Assembly: GCA_024195265.1 (NCBI GenBank)
Contig: JAJLRJ010000004.1
Location: 39,129,030 to 39,193,029, forward strand
Reading direction: 5' to 3'
DNA from: Dendrophyllia cribrosa
Lineage: Eukaryota; Cnidaria; Anthozoa; Scleractinia; Dendrophylliidae
Length of the DNA: 64,000 nucleotides
Below the pieces are notes generated by a model. That model was not told the DNA's origin. It saw nothing but the letters and a program-made list of their open reading frames with translations, and ran no database searches. Positions 12,127 through 24,509 of the stretch are shown in pieces; within the stretch, counting starts at the first letter, position 1, and every line of letters begins with the position of its first letter. Made by a program: the position numbers and the translations under genes.

Positions 12127-12529
12127 TTTCCAGGCAAGCGGTTTAGCTGTATTGCACCCGTTTAGTTGTTAAACTTCACGCAGCCGAAACGCAGCCATGT
12201 TGAAATTCCTCACTCGTACCCAGTCACCTCTGGTCTTGAAGATGTGCGTGACATATCACGAGATCGCGTGACATTTGTGTGAAATACCCTGGAAAAGGAA
12301 ATCGATTTGAACCGTGGACTGGACTTTAAAATAGACTTTGGTATCTATGGTTATGGGTTATGAACTGAGTTTGTAATAACTTGTGACTGCTCCACTTGAG
12401 AATGAAAGAAATATCATGCTGGTACCCACAAAATTGCTACTTTTTCCCATGTTGCCCTTTACCTTTCTCAGAACATGATGACATTATTTATCACCACACA
12501 TGACACTTTCAACATCGCTGATCAAACTA

Positions 12530-12615
12530 GCCATGACTCTCTCAGTGGTTAGGACATCAAACTGGTGTACCCAAGGTCATAGGTTCAACTCCTGTCAGAA
12601 ACTCAGATTTTCTTC
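12530..12615 (+). repeat. tRNA-like SINE head
   Basis: TCTCAGTGGTTAGGACATC resembles a Pol III A box, and GGTCATAGGTTCAACTCC resembles a B box. They have tRNA-like spacing and are followed by a T/C-rich tail. No acceptor stem pairs, so it is not a tRNA gene. A similar unit lies near 53.9 kb. Confidence 0.5.
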
Positions 12616-12756
12616 TTTTTTCCTATGACAAACATTACATCTTTATCATTTTGCTTTCCCTGAGAGAACCTCTGGTATCGAGAGTAAATTACTGACTAAA
12701 ACCATTATGAAAAAAGGCATGGAACTCTTTTGTCCCTTGGGTATTTGGGTTGGTTG

Positions 12757-12830
12757 GGGGGGGGGGGGGGGGAAGAGGGGGAGAGGGGGGAGAGGGGGGA
12801 GAGGGGGAGAGGGGGGAAGGGAGGAGGTTA
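12757..12830. repeat. Poly-G / GGGGGAGA low-complexity tract
   Basis: A run of about 17-18 G is followed by repeated GAGAGGGGGG units. It lies between the DUF21/CBS gene and POLL. No function is apparent. Confidence 0.9.
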
Positions 12831-13904
12831 GATTTGGCTTCTGAGATTTTTTTATGTTAAAATTATGGGTTCATTTGCACATCCCTATCACACTGTTGCT
12901 GTGGCCTGAGTTTGCTCAACAATATGATGATCTCTTTTATGCCTATGTAACCCTGCCCCTCTTAGTCATATACTTTCTGTCTCCAACAGTCACAGTTCAG
13001 GCAAGCACATGAATTAAAAATTTATTTCCAAGTCTAAGTAGCAATTATGATACCAAACTAAATTCTAATAGTATACTCAATAAATATAATCTAAGAGGCT
13101 CTAATTAATGAAAACAATTATATGACATGGTGATGCAAATGACATTGCATTTCTACACGATTGATTTGCGTAAGTCTTACATAAGAATTCATGACAAGTA
13201 GCTTGTAATAATTATTTATTGTTAAACTATAAAATAATGCACTGATTGCTTATGTGAAAGCAAAGGCTAAAAGGCTGAACTTCAGTTTTTGAACAGAGTT
13301 GTTCATCAAACCATGTTATGTATATATGTACATGTATGTGTTCCTGACCTTATTGTAATATGCATTTATACAAAGGTGTTTCAACCAAGGTGATTGTAAA
13401 TCGTTGGAATCATTTCTTAAATGTAAACACGTTTTATCCAACCTAAGAAAAGTGCTGTAACTAAATTTTTGATGACAACTGTCCACCTTCATTAGAGGGG
13501 GAAAATGTTTCCACTTCCACACAGACCTTTTTTTAATTTAATGGAATGTACAGTGTAAGAATGTCACTGAACACCGCATTGGAGTCCAATGTGATGTGAT
13601 GCAACTCTATTAAAATTATTGTGCAGTAGTTACTGATGGTCAATGTGTTGCACGAGGAGGATAGATACAGTGATCAGAAGATTCGATTTTTGTGTATTTC
13701 AGCAAGGGAAAATCTTATTTGTGCAATATTAAAGCACAAGTAGAAATACATTTTTTGCTCTGATGAAGTTGTACACTAGACTGCCACAGAAAACGTAATG
13801 ACAATATTTTTAAAGGTGAGATAAAATTCAATTGCATTTAAGAAATTGCACAGGTATCTTGAATTCTTTTCTATTTTTACAGCTATAATTTGCAGTTTAA
13901 TTGT

Positions 13905-15577
13905 TCACCAGTCTCTCTCATGAGGTTCTCTGTACTCTAGCCCAAGATAATCAAACACATCCTTTTCACTAAACACTGGAAGTGGTGTTCCTTCAAAAAT
14001 CTTTTCACTTCCTTTACGGATTACACCTGTGTTTAAAGAGTGCTCAGATAGCGACATGCCATTCTTTTTAGCAAGAAGTCTCATTGATCTATTAAAATAA
14101 TCAGAACCAGTAAAATACAACAGTGAACATGCCCATTCATTGTAAGGAACTACGATAATATCCAAGCGCCTGTGCTTTGTATTTTCACCAGGAAGTTTGC
14201 AAACACCAAGATATTTTCTATGTTCACCATTTTCAGCTAGGGTTAAGTCATCTGTGAGAAATCCTGTGGATTTTAGACTTTCTAGCAGTTTTGACATTAC
14301 ACCTTCATGTGATTTTCCATCTGAGTGTGATACAATTACATCAACATCACCACATGTTGGTTTTCCTCTGCGGTAAGACCCACATGCGAAAGCCTCCAGT
14401 CCGGGGTTTATCTTTAATGCCGCATTCTTAACAACTTCTTCAATCTTTCCAGCCTCCTCTCTCGGCATCCTCTCAAGAAACTCATCATAATACTTCAACC
14501 CGATCTCTTGTTGCCGAGTTAATTTCCCATTTTTCTTTAAATCTTCCAAAGTGTTCAGTCCTTGAGACACCCAAGCTTCTGCCGCCGTAGGTCCAGCACC
14601 CCAAACACCAACAAATAAGTTAATGGCTTCCTGCTTGGGATCCACATGATCGAGCCTTCGCAAATGACCAGTCTGAACGATTTCCCAGATCTTCTTGGCA
14701 AGTCTCTCTCCAACAAAGGGAAGGCTGCTACATTCCTCCCAAGTCTCAACTTTCTTGTGGTAATTCTTGAGTGATGCAATGGCTTTCTTATACCCCAGGG
14801 CTCTCCACTGATCTTTGGTGTTTGCATAGGATGTGGCAAGGATTTGCAACTTGTCTGTTATAAATTGATTGTTGTTTTGTTGATGCGATGTGGATGGCTG
14901 AGCGCAGACCCAGCTTTTCTGAAGCTTTTCTGGTGAAACATTTGGTGTGATAACTGGGGATCTTCCAGATTTGCTTCCTTCATCTCCACTGTCTGTATAA
15001 TCACTGTCATCATCTGCATTCGAGACTTGAGTTCTGGCTGCAGCCTGCTTGCTTGGGGATTCACAGAGCACTGCTTTTAATTCATTTGATGTCCCAATTT
15101 CTACATCACGTTTAGGCCCTGAAGGTTCAGAGTCCACAACAGCCAGTTCTGAAGTCTGTTTCTCTTCATCAGTCTTCCTACTTGTCGGCTCACAAGCAGA
15201 TTTATCGTCAACATCAAGGCGATCCTTACCCAAGATGTAATTTTCTATTTCAACGAGTTTCCCTTCAGAAAGACATTCGCTCAACCACTCCGAATCTACA
15301 ACCTTAACTTCATCGGGAATGTCTTTCACGCCTAAATACTTTTTTAATCTTTCTAGTTTCAACTTCTTATCGATTATTACATGTGTGGTGCTGCTCTCCA
15401 AATTTGCGGTATGTTTTCCACCATGCCTTTCGAGTTGTTTTACCAAGATGGACGCTCTAGTTTTCCCGAGACCAACATCTACGATCACGGCTCTAACCCT
15501 GATAGATCAGGGCTAAGCTTCAGAATTTTCTCTGGGCGATTGTCCAATGAATTGTCCCTTCCTCGCTTTCTTGACAT
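13905..15577 (-). CDS. POLL: DNA polymerase lambda; one-base break near the 5' end
   Basis: Pol lambda is a nuclear family X polymerase used in base-excision repair and end joining. The frame 15488-13905 gives 527 residues without introns (numbered from the GTG at 15488). BRCT spans about 1-85. An acidic/Ser-rich linker (90-190) leads to KSWVCAQPS. The lyase domain (about 205-285) has PFVGERLAKKIWEIVQTGHL, with K266 as the probable Schiff-base lysine. The polymerase domain has CGSYRRGKPTCGDVDVIVSH and HRRLDIIVVPY, with metal-binding D381, D383 and D443, then YFTGS and a YREPHERDW terminus. Upstream, ATG 15577 opens a 30-codon frame (MSRKRGRDN..., ending near LSPDLSG) in a different phase. It hits TGA exactly where the main frame starts. 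One missing G in a G run at about 15,495-15,498 would join them as ..SGVRAV.., giving about 558 residues, near the usual family length. A separate first exon is the alternative. Confidence 0.92.
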
Positions 15578-15842
15578 AAGGTTTACTGGGTCACTATTTT
15601 GATCTATTTTGTTCATAAAAGGCAAGAAAAACCTTGATGTAACCTTGTTGGTGTTTATTGGGCCTGACTCGCCCCAGGCGTCGCTCCTTGTGCTAGCGCG
15701 GGGCGCATGGCGTTATGGGTAGGATGCAGAGAAGTCGAGGCGCGCTGACGTCTGGTCCGTTGTGCAGTGTTTCATGCAATCTTGAGGTTTCATCTAGCCC
15801 TTCTGTATGGTTGTGCGATTATTTATGTCATCTTGGTGGACG

Positions 15843-15989
15843 TAGCCTGCAGAACTGGCGTAATTTTTTTTTGCGTTTTTGAGGCTAGCGCGCGCGGAGC
15901 GCGAGTCGCGCGACAGGAGGGGCGTTTATGTTTTTCTCTCCTCGCGCTCACCTGAAACGCACAAAAATTAAAGTCTGTTCTGCAGGCTA
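15843..15989. mobile_element. Mutator-like MITE, TAGCCTG family (copy 2)
   Basis: TAGCCTGCAGAAC and GTTCTGCAGGCTA form the inverted ends of a 147-bp element. The flanks GGTGGACG and GGTGGACT resemble a decayed 8-9-bp target duplication. It lies just upstream of POLL. Confidence 0.6.
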
Positions 15990-16353
15990 GGTGGACTGGA
16001 TTCGGTAGAAAGTTACAACATCGCCGATCGCCATATTTGTTATGATCCAGGCGCCGCTGCTATCATAGCCTCTAAACAGGCTCCCTAGGTTCTCGTGAGA
16101 TGTCGGGGCCGGTCGAAGGCCGACCAAAAATATGAGATATGAGAGGCGTTTAATATGAGAGAGATGACAGCACGAGAAAAGCCTCTGCTACCAAGGGTAA
16201 AAGAGAAATTAGCGAAGAGGGCGGAGAGGGACGAGAGACGTACTCATTCCTCCCTCACCCTGCAACCTCATCCGCTTTATAGGCTATGGCTATGAAAGGT
16301 AGTTCCAAAAAGGAAATTTTCAAGAGTACAAAAATCTGCACAGTTTTCATTTA

Positions 16354-16505
16354 GTCGGAGAATTGGGTAGTTTCTTGGTGTTGCGGATGGCGTGATCACC
16401 AAATGACGTAAAACAAAAGATTCAAAAGACACTGAACAATACCCACACCACAACACAAAAGCTAACCAACAATGGCTTCCGCAACACCAAGAAACACCCG
16501 AGAAT
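16354..16505. mobile_element. Short foldback element
   Basis: GAATTGGGTAGTTTCTTGGTGTTGCGGA is mirrored by TCCGCAACACCAAGAAACACCCGAGAATT about 100 bp away. The element is about 150 bp with no coding capacity. It lies in the gene-free 15.6-21 kb stretch. Confidence 0.65.
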
Positions 16506-17404
16506 TGTCACCGAAAATTTCATGCAAAATGTTTCATAGTACGCAGTTCATATCGCCTGTGGTTCAATTTGTGTCTATATTTAGAAAAATGGTATTAGGG
16601 AGTTTCTTTTTAATATGACTTTGAAATTCTTGGGAATGAATGAGTAGACATAAAAATAACTAAAATTAAGAAGCAATCAAAAGGACGGAATCACATCTCG
16701 TGAAACCTTGCGTGGTTTTTCGTAGGGCTTTCCGATAAGGGAGAGGCAAATGATGAGCGATTGCAAGTGAGTTAATGAGCGAATGGATAAAAAGATTTCC
16801 CATACCACTTCTAGTTTCCTGGGAAACTGGACTGCCTAAACCATGAAATATTATTCATTTGTGGAATAAAGAAATGAACGCCTTTCTAACTGCCGTATTT
16901 TGTTCACTAATTTTTATTCTGAAATATATTTCTTATGTCTTTTATTACCTAATAACAGGCCAACGTTAATCAATATATACAAATAACCAACTTATATTAA
17001 TCCATCTGTTTTATTATTATTATTATTATTATTCATGTCTTTCAACTCCAAGGCTTTTCAAAATCGTAAAGAAATATAACAAAAAATGCATCCCTTAAAT
17101 ACTTAACAACTGTCTGAAACCTAGAGGATAAAAAGTATAAATATATAAAATAAGTGAATGCTGCAGCAAAGACAAAAGTGACTGCCGATAGAAATTAAGA
17201 AAATAAAGAACTTTAAAAATAACAATTATTTTCTAACATTTTGTAACTAATTTAAAAGTACAGCAGAATGTCGATGACTCGTATCATATTCCTGTTGACT
17301 TGAAATTTTAATGACCCGACAACCCGAACAGTTTAGTATTTTCACTGACAGTTGGAGCTGTCTGTTGTAATCGAGATTCTTCTTACTGTAGATCGGTTTT
17401 CAAA

Positions 17405-17630
17405 TGAGTGTCTCAAAACCAAAACCAAAGTAATTACTCTGGCAAATCACAACAGACGCAGACAATCCAATGAACCAATCAGAACTCGAAGCAAATACAT
17501 GCCAAGCGCGGGAAAACGCGTGCCAGTTAAGTCACCATAGGTTTTGGTTTTACTTCTGATTGGTTGAGAAAGTGGCACGGGATTTTTTAGCCAATCACAA
17601 AGCTCAGCAATGCAATACTAGTTCTGTTGT
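17405..17630 (-). repeat. CCAAT-rich dispersed repeat (copy 2 of 3, inverted)
   Basis: It reads as the reverse complement of the repeat at 2.5-2.77 kb. It has AACCAAAGTAATTACTCTGG, CCAATCAGAA, CGCGGGAAAACGCG and AGCCAATCACAAAG in the matching order. Confidence 0.6.
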
Positions 17631-17783
17631 TAAAATATACTATTTAAATCTAAATTTGGTTTCAACTAAAACATAAAACTCTTTGGTGAATTTATAATGT
17701 AAACATAAATATATTTGTTCATAATATTCGCTTTAAGATTTAAAATACTATTTTCAAGGCTGAAAAAGTTAAAAGAAAAAAAC

Positions 17784-17825
17784 CCGAACATTTTCGATTA
17801 ATTAAAATTAATCGAAAACGTTCGG
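17784..17825. repeat. 42-bp near-perfect palindrome
   Basis: CCGAACATTTTCGATTAATT is followed at once by its reverse complement with two mismatches. There is almost no loop, so it could extrude as a cruciform. No link to a gene is evident. Confidence 0.8.
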
Positions 17826-19552
17826 AATTAAAAGTCATCTTCAGAGAAAAAGACCGTCCGCTAGATGCACATTTTATATGTTTTTAGTGATTCTCGATGG
17901 GAACAGTCTTCCTAAGTAAGAATGAACTTGTTTGTTAAAACTGAGGCTCCGTTGATGAATCATTAGGCCTTCAATAATTCTGCGCTTGTAAAAAGATTGG
18001 GCTGTACAAAGGATTCGCCAACTAAAAGAATGGGACGGATTTTAACGTAGGTGACGGGCAGGTTCAGAGTCATTACAAGGGTTTGAATGTTCGTCAATTC
18101 GCACCTCCAAATTCCTCATGGTCTCACCGATGTAATTATCACCGCAAGAACAGTCCCTTTATAGACAACATATTCTTGGTTTTCACATGACGTCATAAAA
18201 ATTTAAAAAATCTAAAGTATACGTCCTACAAAGCTGTTTTTAACATGGTATATGGATACCAGTGTTACAATCTTTCACAAAACGTTTTAGGTTTTAACGA
18301 TGTTTTGCTTTCGATTTATAAAGGTTTTAAATGTGTCACGCAACTCGTCACGCTATTTAAGATAAGCCGTAAAAATAAAGAAAATTGAATCAGCTGAAAG
18401 TTATTTTTTGCATTATAAATGCTTATAAGCCGATTTCATGGAACTTATAGCGAATACAATATTTTGTGGTTTGATTTTTGGTGTAGTTTTGGCCGCCATC
18501 TCAAACTGTCTAATACTTGTTCGCCTATAACTCTTGAACGAAATGCTTTGCGCTTCAAAATTTGGCCCAGATGTGTAGTTTTAAACTCTCTACAATTCCG
18601 TAAACATTTTTGGAATCGAAATCTGTTGTTTAATGCTTCTGAATTTTGATACGACGTAAGTGAAAACCAAGAATAACATATATAACATATAGTTATTTAT
18701 AGGTAACATATAGTTACCTTTAAATTCATGATTTAGTTAATGGTTTGAACCTGCAGGAGTCTCATAATAGTCTGTCTAGCATGATCGACCGGCTTAGCAA
18801 CACTAATAAACAATGCGTTACCGATACTACCAACAACATACTCAAGAAAGAAAGCCGAGGCCGGATGCATAAAAGCCGTTCGTACCAGCTGGTCATGTGT
18901 TAATCGTTCGTAATAGTCTCGACGTTAAAGTCTTGACGAGTATCGACGTGCTTCGCTGAACGCCTGACGTTATGGTGGATTGTACCAACTTTCAAATTAC
19001 ATTTAGTCCCAAAAACGCATTACGAGCTTTCTGAAAAGCTGCTTTCAAAGGTATTTATTAAGACCAATGAAACGGCGGACCTTGGAGTAATGCCCATTTA
19101 TGCCTACTTCTTTTCACGCCTGACGTACGTCCAGTTACGTCATGTACACAGGTGCAACAAACGTAAAAATGTCCGACATCAAAGTAAAACGTTAGCGCTT
19201 AGTCTCAGGCGTACGACGTTTGTGTAACCGGCTCGTGGTTTATTGAAGTCAAACAGATACCACTAAATGGATGTCAACAGCTTCTCGCTTCTTACAAACG
19301 ACTGTTTCAACGACAATAACAGTACCGACAAACAGACCTGACAAATGACAAAATCTATCTAGTTATTTTTCATTGTACTAATTTAGTTCGTGGCACTACC
19401 TGTAAACTAGCTGGTGTCTCTTAGGTACACTACTTATAGCTAAGCGTTATTGTACACGTTAAATAAAGTTATTGTATTATACTGACTAACAATAGCGAAA
19501 AAAGCTAAGTTAACCATAAACGGAACGAAGCGGTAGTAATAGACAACAGTCT

Positions 19553-19770
19553 TTAACCCTTTAAACTCCCAAGAGTGCCAAAGATCAAAATTCAAGAAAA
19601 AACCCTAAATTTCATTTTGTAAAATATTAAAAAACAAATGGTACCATGCAAAAGTACTACCGAAGAGGTTTCATTTAAATGGTCACACCATAGGATTTTG
19701 TCGACAGACTCAAAAGTTAGAACTACACTAACATGTCTCCATAATTGACTCTGGGAGTGAAAGGGTCAAA
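19553..19770 (+). mobile_element. MITE with AACCCTTT..CTCCCA ends (copy 1)
   Basis: The ends TTTAAACTCCCAAGAGTGCC and CTCTGGGAGTGAAAGGGTCA are inverted. A second full copy lies in opposite orientation at 32,163-32,371, and part of one lies near 8.5 kb. Its middle segment (AAAAGTACTAC..AAAAGTTAGAAC) matches the satellite unit at 20.04-20.69 kb. Confidence 0.75.
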
Positions 19771-19971
19771 AGTCTAGTCTTACTCGGACGATCATACTCG
19801 ACAAACTGAAATTATAATTATGAAGTCTTCACTTGATCCAAAGTCATCTATCAGGGTCATCAAGCTTAAAAATCCTCACGATGTTTTTATCGATAGGTAA
19901 AGAACTGAAACAAAAAACAGGAAGTGTTTTTTTACTATGGGACATAACAATGATCAGTATTTTATTTCTCC

Positions 19972-20694
19972 TTAACCCTTGCGCTAGCAAGAGAGTCCTG
20001 GTTAATTAAACTAAACTTTTTCAAAATATTAAGAGAAACGTACTGCTCAATAGCTTTGTTTTGAATGGTCACACTTAAGGATTTTGTACACAGACTCAGA
20101 AGTTAGAACCACCTTGTACAGCATAACTAACAGCACCACAGGAAAGTACTGCTCATTACAATTCACTTGAATAGTCACACTTTAGGACTTCATCCACAGA
20201 CTCAAAAGTTAGAACCACCTGTACAGCATAATAAATAGCACCACAGGAAAGTACTGCTCAATAGCTTTCACTTGAATGGTCAGACTTTAGGATTTCATCT
20301 ACAGACCCAAAAGTTAGAACCACCTTGTACAGCATAATAAACAGTACCACAGGAAAGTACTGCTCAATAGTTTTCATTTGAATGGTCAGACTTTAGGATT
20401 TCATCCACAGACTCAAAAGTTAGAACCACCTTGTACAGCATAATAAACAGTACCACAGGAAAGTACTGCTCAGTAGCTTTCATTTGAATGGTCACACTTT
20501 AGGATTTTATCCACAGACTCAAAAGTTAGAACCACCTTGTACAGCATAATAAACAGTACCACAGGAAAGTACTGCTCATTAGAATTAACTTGAATAGTCA
20601 CCCTTTAGGACTTCATCCACAAACTCAAAAGTTAGAACCACCTGAAAAGCATAATAAACAGCATCACAGGAAAGTACTGCTCAATAGCTTTCAC
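19972..20694 (+). repeat. ~106-bp satellite derived from a MITE interior
   Basis: GGAAAGTACTGCTCA recurs at 20,141, 20,246, 20,352, 20,458, 20,564 and 20,669, a period of 105-106 bp. Each unit matches the middle of the MITE at 19,553-19,770. The array opens at about 19,972 with TTAACCCTTGCGCTAGCAAGAG, resembling that MITE's end. It appears to be an internal tandem expansion of one MITE copy. The last unit is cut by the insertion at 20,695. Confidence 0.85.
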
Positions 20695-20954
20695 CAGAAA
20701 CCCATAAGTGGGTTGAAACGTGTAACGCGCATTCACAGCTTCCGATTATTCATTTTTTGCTTAGTACCATATTTGGAAACCCCTCGGTCCCTCGGGATTG
20801 GAAGCAAGTTGTTCTAGCGAATTGATTGGTTAATATTTCAATCTTGATTTGCCAAATATGGCTGTAACAACTTCTTGACAAATTGAATAATCGGAAGCTT
20901 GTTTTGAAGCGTACAAGAGACAGTTGCACGTTTCAACCCACTTATGGATTTCTG
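20695..20954 (-). mobile_element. MITE with CAGAAACCCATAAGTGGG ends (copy 1)
   Basis: CAGAAACCCATAAGTGGGTT and its reverse complement form the ends of a ~260-bp element. CTTTCAC flanks both sides, and removing the element restores the interrupted satellite unit (ATAGCTTTCACTTGAATGG). The target duplication is 7 bp (8 if one ambiguous G is counted), which suggests a hAT-like family. A second copy lies at 35,750-36,013. Confidence 0.85.
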
Positions 20955-21233
20955 CTTTCACTTGAATGGTATCACTGAAGGTTAAGTGAGCCCAAGCTTC
21001 AGGTCGAATGTTAAAGTGCCTATCATCCCAAGAAAGTTATTTTCAGAATCAACTCTTTGTACATTGAATAGATGAATGGTAAAATATTTCTTGTTTTGAA
21101 CGTCGTGTTAGTGAGTTATAGAGATTTGAATTTACAAAATGCTTATTAGATGACGTCAATCCAGGAATCATTAACTGGCTCGTCGCTTCGACGAGTCAGT
21201 TCTTAAAATACCTCTTTTTTTTTTTTTTTTTTT

Positions 21234-22011
21234 CGGCCTGTCGGGTCACCTGCCCCGGGAATCGCTTTTGCTGCGGCCAACACCGTACCTAGTTTACTTC
21301 CGGTTTTCAGAAATGGCGTAATCAGTGATGTCGGCAACTATAATTCAGATATTTACCGTTCTAATTTCGACGGAATTGTTAAAAATTAAATCTCTGTGAT
21401 TTTTGGATGCGATCTATTTCTGGTAAAAGGAAAGCGAGTTAAATTTTTCTAACCAAATCAATTGTCAAACAGTCGAGTATCGTTGAATAAAACACGTCTC
21501 GACAGGTCACAGAACTGCTGAGTAAACAATTCTCAAGCATTACTCCGTGGAGTCACGTTCAAATTCCACACATCTCGTATTTATGTCACGCTATTTGATC
21601 GATCATGTTGATATTGTTAATTTATTCGAAACCCCATCACCGATTCTCCAAAATGACTGCGTTTAAACAATCCTGATTCCTTGTAGTAGGTCGTTTCAAG
21701 GATTTTAAAGCGAAACAAAATATACAAAGTTCTAACTTATGTTTTTTTCTAACAGTACCGAGTCGATCAGAAAAAAAATATAGACCTGAAATTGTAGCCT
21801 ACTAAAGGTGGACGATGTTATTTTTGTGGGGGGTGCGGTAGGTGGCGGTGTTGGGCAATTTTTCTGATAATTAATTTTTTTTCCGTCTCGCATGTTGTGC
21901 AAGAATTTTTTTTGGGATTGTTCCATACCTTTTTTTCCTTTCGCTCGCTGTGCATTATTTTTTTTTCTTTACTTTTGCTGTGCAGGAATTTTTTTTTCAG
22001 TAATTTGCCCC

Positions 22012-22089
<78 letters not shown>

Positions 22090-22195
22090 TTAACAATAAA
22101 ATAGTCCGTCCCTAAGGAGTGCTTGAAGCGGGCTGTGGAATGTAAATGTAAATGTGGACTGGACTGTGCATATTGATAGATACTAGATTGCATAT
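21234..22195 (+). repeat. ~1-kb tandem unit R1, left part (continues at 28,120-28,210)
   Basis: From CGGCCTGTCGGGTCACC to CTAGATTGCATAT this is nearly identical to unit R2 (28,221-29,115). R1 is split by the ISL2EU transposon and resumes at 28,120 with TGTGGATTGCTAATATAAAAC. It contains a 75-base poly-C run (22,013-22,087) where R2 has about nine C. Open frames across that run on either strand are artefacts. Confidence 0.85.
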
Positions 22196-22286
22196 TCGCC
22201 TTTATCACGATTCAGCCATCTTGTTTTGTGACGTCAAATATGGCGCACCAAAGCGAGGCTTGGTGTGGTAAACTGTGCGAAGCAAC

Positions 22287-23248
22287 ATGGCTTCGCAACG
22301 AGAGTTTTGGCACAAAAATCTTATTAAAGTACCACGATTTAATCAATCGTTTGTAGAAAAATTTGCCAAAGATAATCTCCCGATCAAAGCTACCATTACA
22401 AGGGGCTACAAATTCTTCTACGAAGAATACATTCACGATGTTGAAGGTAAATATTGATCTGTGTTCACAATTAAACTTATTTATTCCATCTTCGAAGTTC
22501 CTGTATTTTCTGTGTTTTCGAAAACCTTTTGCAACGAGTTGCCTTAGTCACATTTATTGTTGGTTCTTAGTACATAATCCCACTCAAGAAAAAGGAGTTA
22601 CAGTTCGAGCGAGATGCTTCAGAAGTATGAAGAAAAGCGAAGAACCCCACAAACTTAATGTTGTTTTCGGATGTGGTTTGGAAGCAAATATCGCAGCCTT
22701 TGGATGTAGCTGCGCGGCGGGTCAAGGCCTGTGTCAGCATCTTCTTGGCTTGCTGTACACCATATCACATTACCAGATGCTAGGATTAAAAAGCGTACCA
22801 CCGGTCATCTCTAAAACATCAAAACCGCAGGTATGGCTTTTAATTTCAAACTAAGCAAAGTCTTTTAACTGAGGTGATGTCACACGAGACGATAAATCTA
22901 GCAGTGTCGCCTTGTAAGCGTTTTTACCGCAGTGTTCTAAGCTTGTTCAAAAAAATTGCAACGCGTTGGCAATGCAAAAATAGCACTGAAAATCGTCCTC
23001 ATGCCCATCAGTACATGGAAATCGTTTCGCAAAACAACGTTGCGCTAAAAATCGTTGTTGCATATCGTCGCGTGCGACCTCGATCGGATTTGGCTTACCG
23101 GTATGTATCGTCGTGGTTAGCCCAATAATAATATGTTATTATATATATTATCAAAGGGTGGTACTCTTCAATGATACATTTATTTCTCGGAGCCTCACTC
23201 ATAGGGTTATAATATAATAATAATAATATAATAATAATAATAATAATA

Positions 23249-23285
<37 letters not shown>

Positions 23286-24509
23286 TGTAACGATAATTGA
23301 AAATATTTAGACAGGGTAACCGCTTCAGTTATTTCACTTGTAAACAGTTATGAGCCTGAAAGCCACCAGGATCAGAATTTGCCCTATGCTAAAGATGTTT
23401 CTCTAAACTGTTTTTTACCACAGAACTGGCACATTCCACCCAGAATAGATGGCATCACTCCCAGGCCCGTGGCAGATATGGTTATTCAAGGGGCGAAAAG
23501 ACCAGGGTCAAGCCGTTCAACAGAGTCAAAGAAAAATCGAAAAGTGACTGGGGTAAGAAGCATTGTGTACAAACCTTTTAAACAGTCTCTTCACGCCCTG
23601 GACCTACCGAAGACCCTAACTCCCACATTTCAGGAGTGTGACCCCAAGCCTGGATACCTCAGAATATGGCCCGATGATGATGAAGATGTACCCTTAGCAC
23701 AAAGCAAGTTTGGTGTGGTTCCCAAAGGCTCTGTGCTATCCTACCAGCAGCCCCTCCCTAAATCGATGCCGGAACCTAACACCATCCGCATGCCTGAATT
23801 TGACCTTCCTACCCTTCCCTGCCCTAGCATTGTTCTAACAGAAACACAACAGCTATTTTATGACTCTCTTTCTGTTAGCAGAGAACAATCATCAGAATAC
23901 GAAGCATTAACAAGGGGGCAATCTACATCTAAGGATTGGCACCGCCTAAGAAAGAACCGCCTGACAGCCTCTAACTTCAAGAACATTTGTTCACGACAAA
24001 GAGACCATGAAAGTCTTTCTGCCAGACTCTTGAGGGGCAAGATGGTACAGACAGCAGCTATGAAGTTTGGAATTGAACACGAGGATGAGGCTGCACAATT
24101 TTATACATCGCAGTTTGGTAGGGATACCTACAGAGTTGGCTTAGTAATAAACCCCTCCCTCCCACACCTTGGCTGTAGTCCAGACAGAAGAGTCTATGAT
24201 CCATCTGAAAGCCAACCATGGGGTCTTCTCGAGATCAAGTGTTCCATGGCGGATAATGTAGCCAATGTGAAGTATTTAAAGTTTAATGAAACATCCGGCC
24301 TGTATTACCTCAAGAAATCCCACACCTACTACACACAAAACATGGGCAACCTTGCCCTGACAGGATGCACATGGATTGACTTTTTTGTTTACTGTCGTCA
24401 GGAATTTCACTGCGAAAGATTTTATTTTGATGCTGATTTTTCTCTTGAAATGCTTGAAAAGCTCAATTTATTTTACTTTAATTTTCATTTACCTGCCTCA
24501 GTTCAATAA
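22287..24509 (+). CDS. SWIM zinc finger + YqaJ-type nuclease of the ISL2EU transposon
   Basis: I read three exons, 22287-22446, 22571-22830 and 23424-24509, giving 501 residues with consistent phases. The ATG at 22287 starts MASQREFWHKN. A SWIM finger (C99, C101, C108, H110) lies in FGCSCAAGQGLCQHLLGLLY. NWHIPPRIDGITPRP follows and is typical of these transposon proteins. The YqaJ/lambda-exonuclease-like domain starts near SKDWHRLRKNRLTASNF. It has the nuclease residues in FGIEHEDEAAQF, LGCSPDRRVY and WGLLEIKCS (the E-x-K motif). The nuclease function is inferred from the family. In transposition it is thought to help process DNA ends, but its role is not established. The frame is intact. Confidence 0.88.
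23208..23284. repeat. (TAA)n microsatellite
   Basis: This is an impure run of ATAATAATAAT in the second intron of the YqaJ nuclease gene. It distinguishes this copy but has no apparent function. Confidence 0.95.

Noticed and set aside
21818..22208. Frames rich in Gly or Pro
   Set aside because: Translation of the poly-C run and its flanks, not conserved in the sister unit R2.
22874..23128. 84-codon frame between nuclease exons 2 and 3
   Set aside because: The splice sites at 22,830 and 23,424 join in phase and restore a continuous family-like reading (..KTSKPQ|NWHIPP..), so this is intron.
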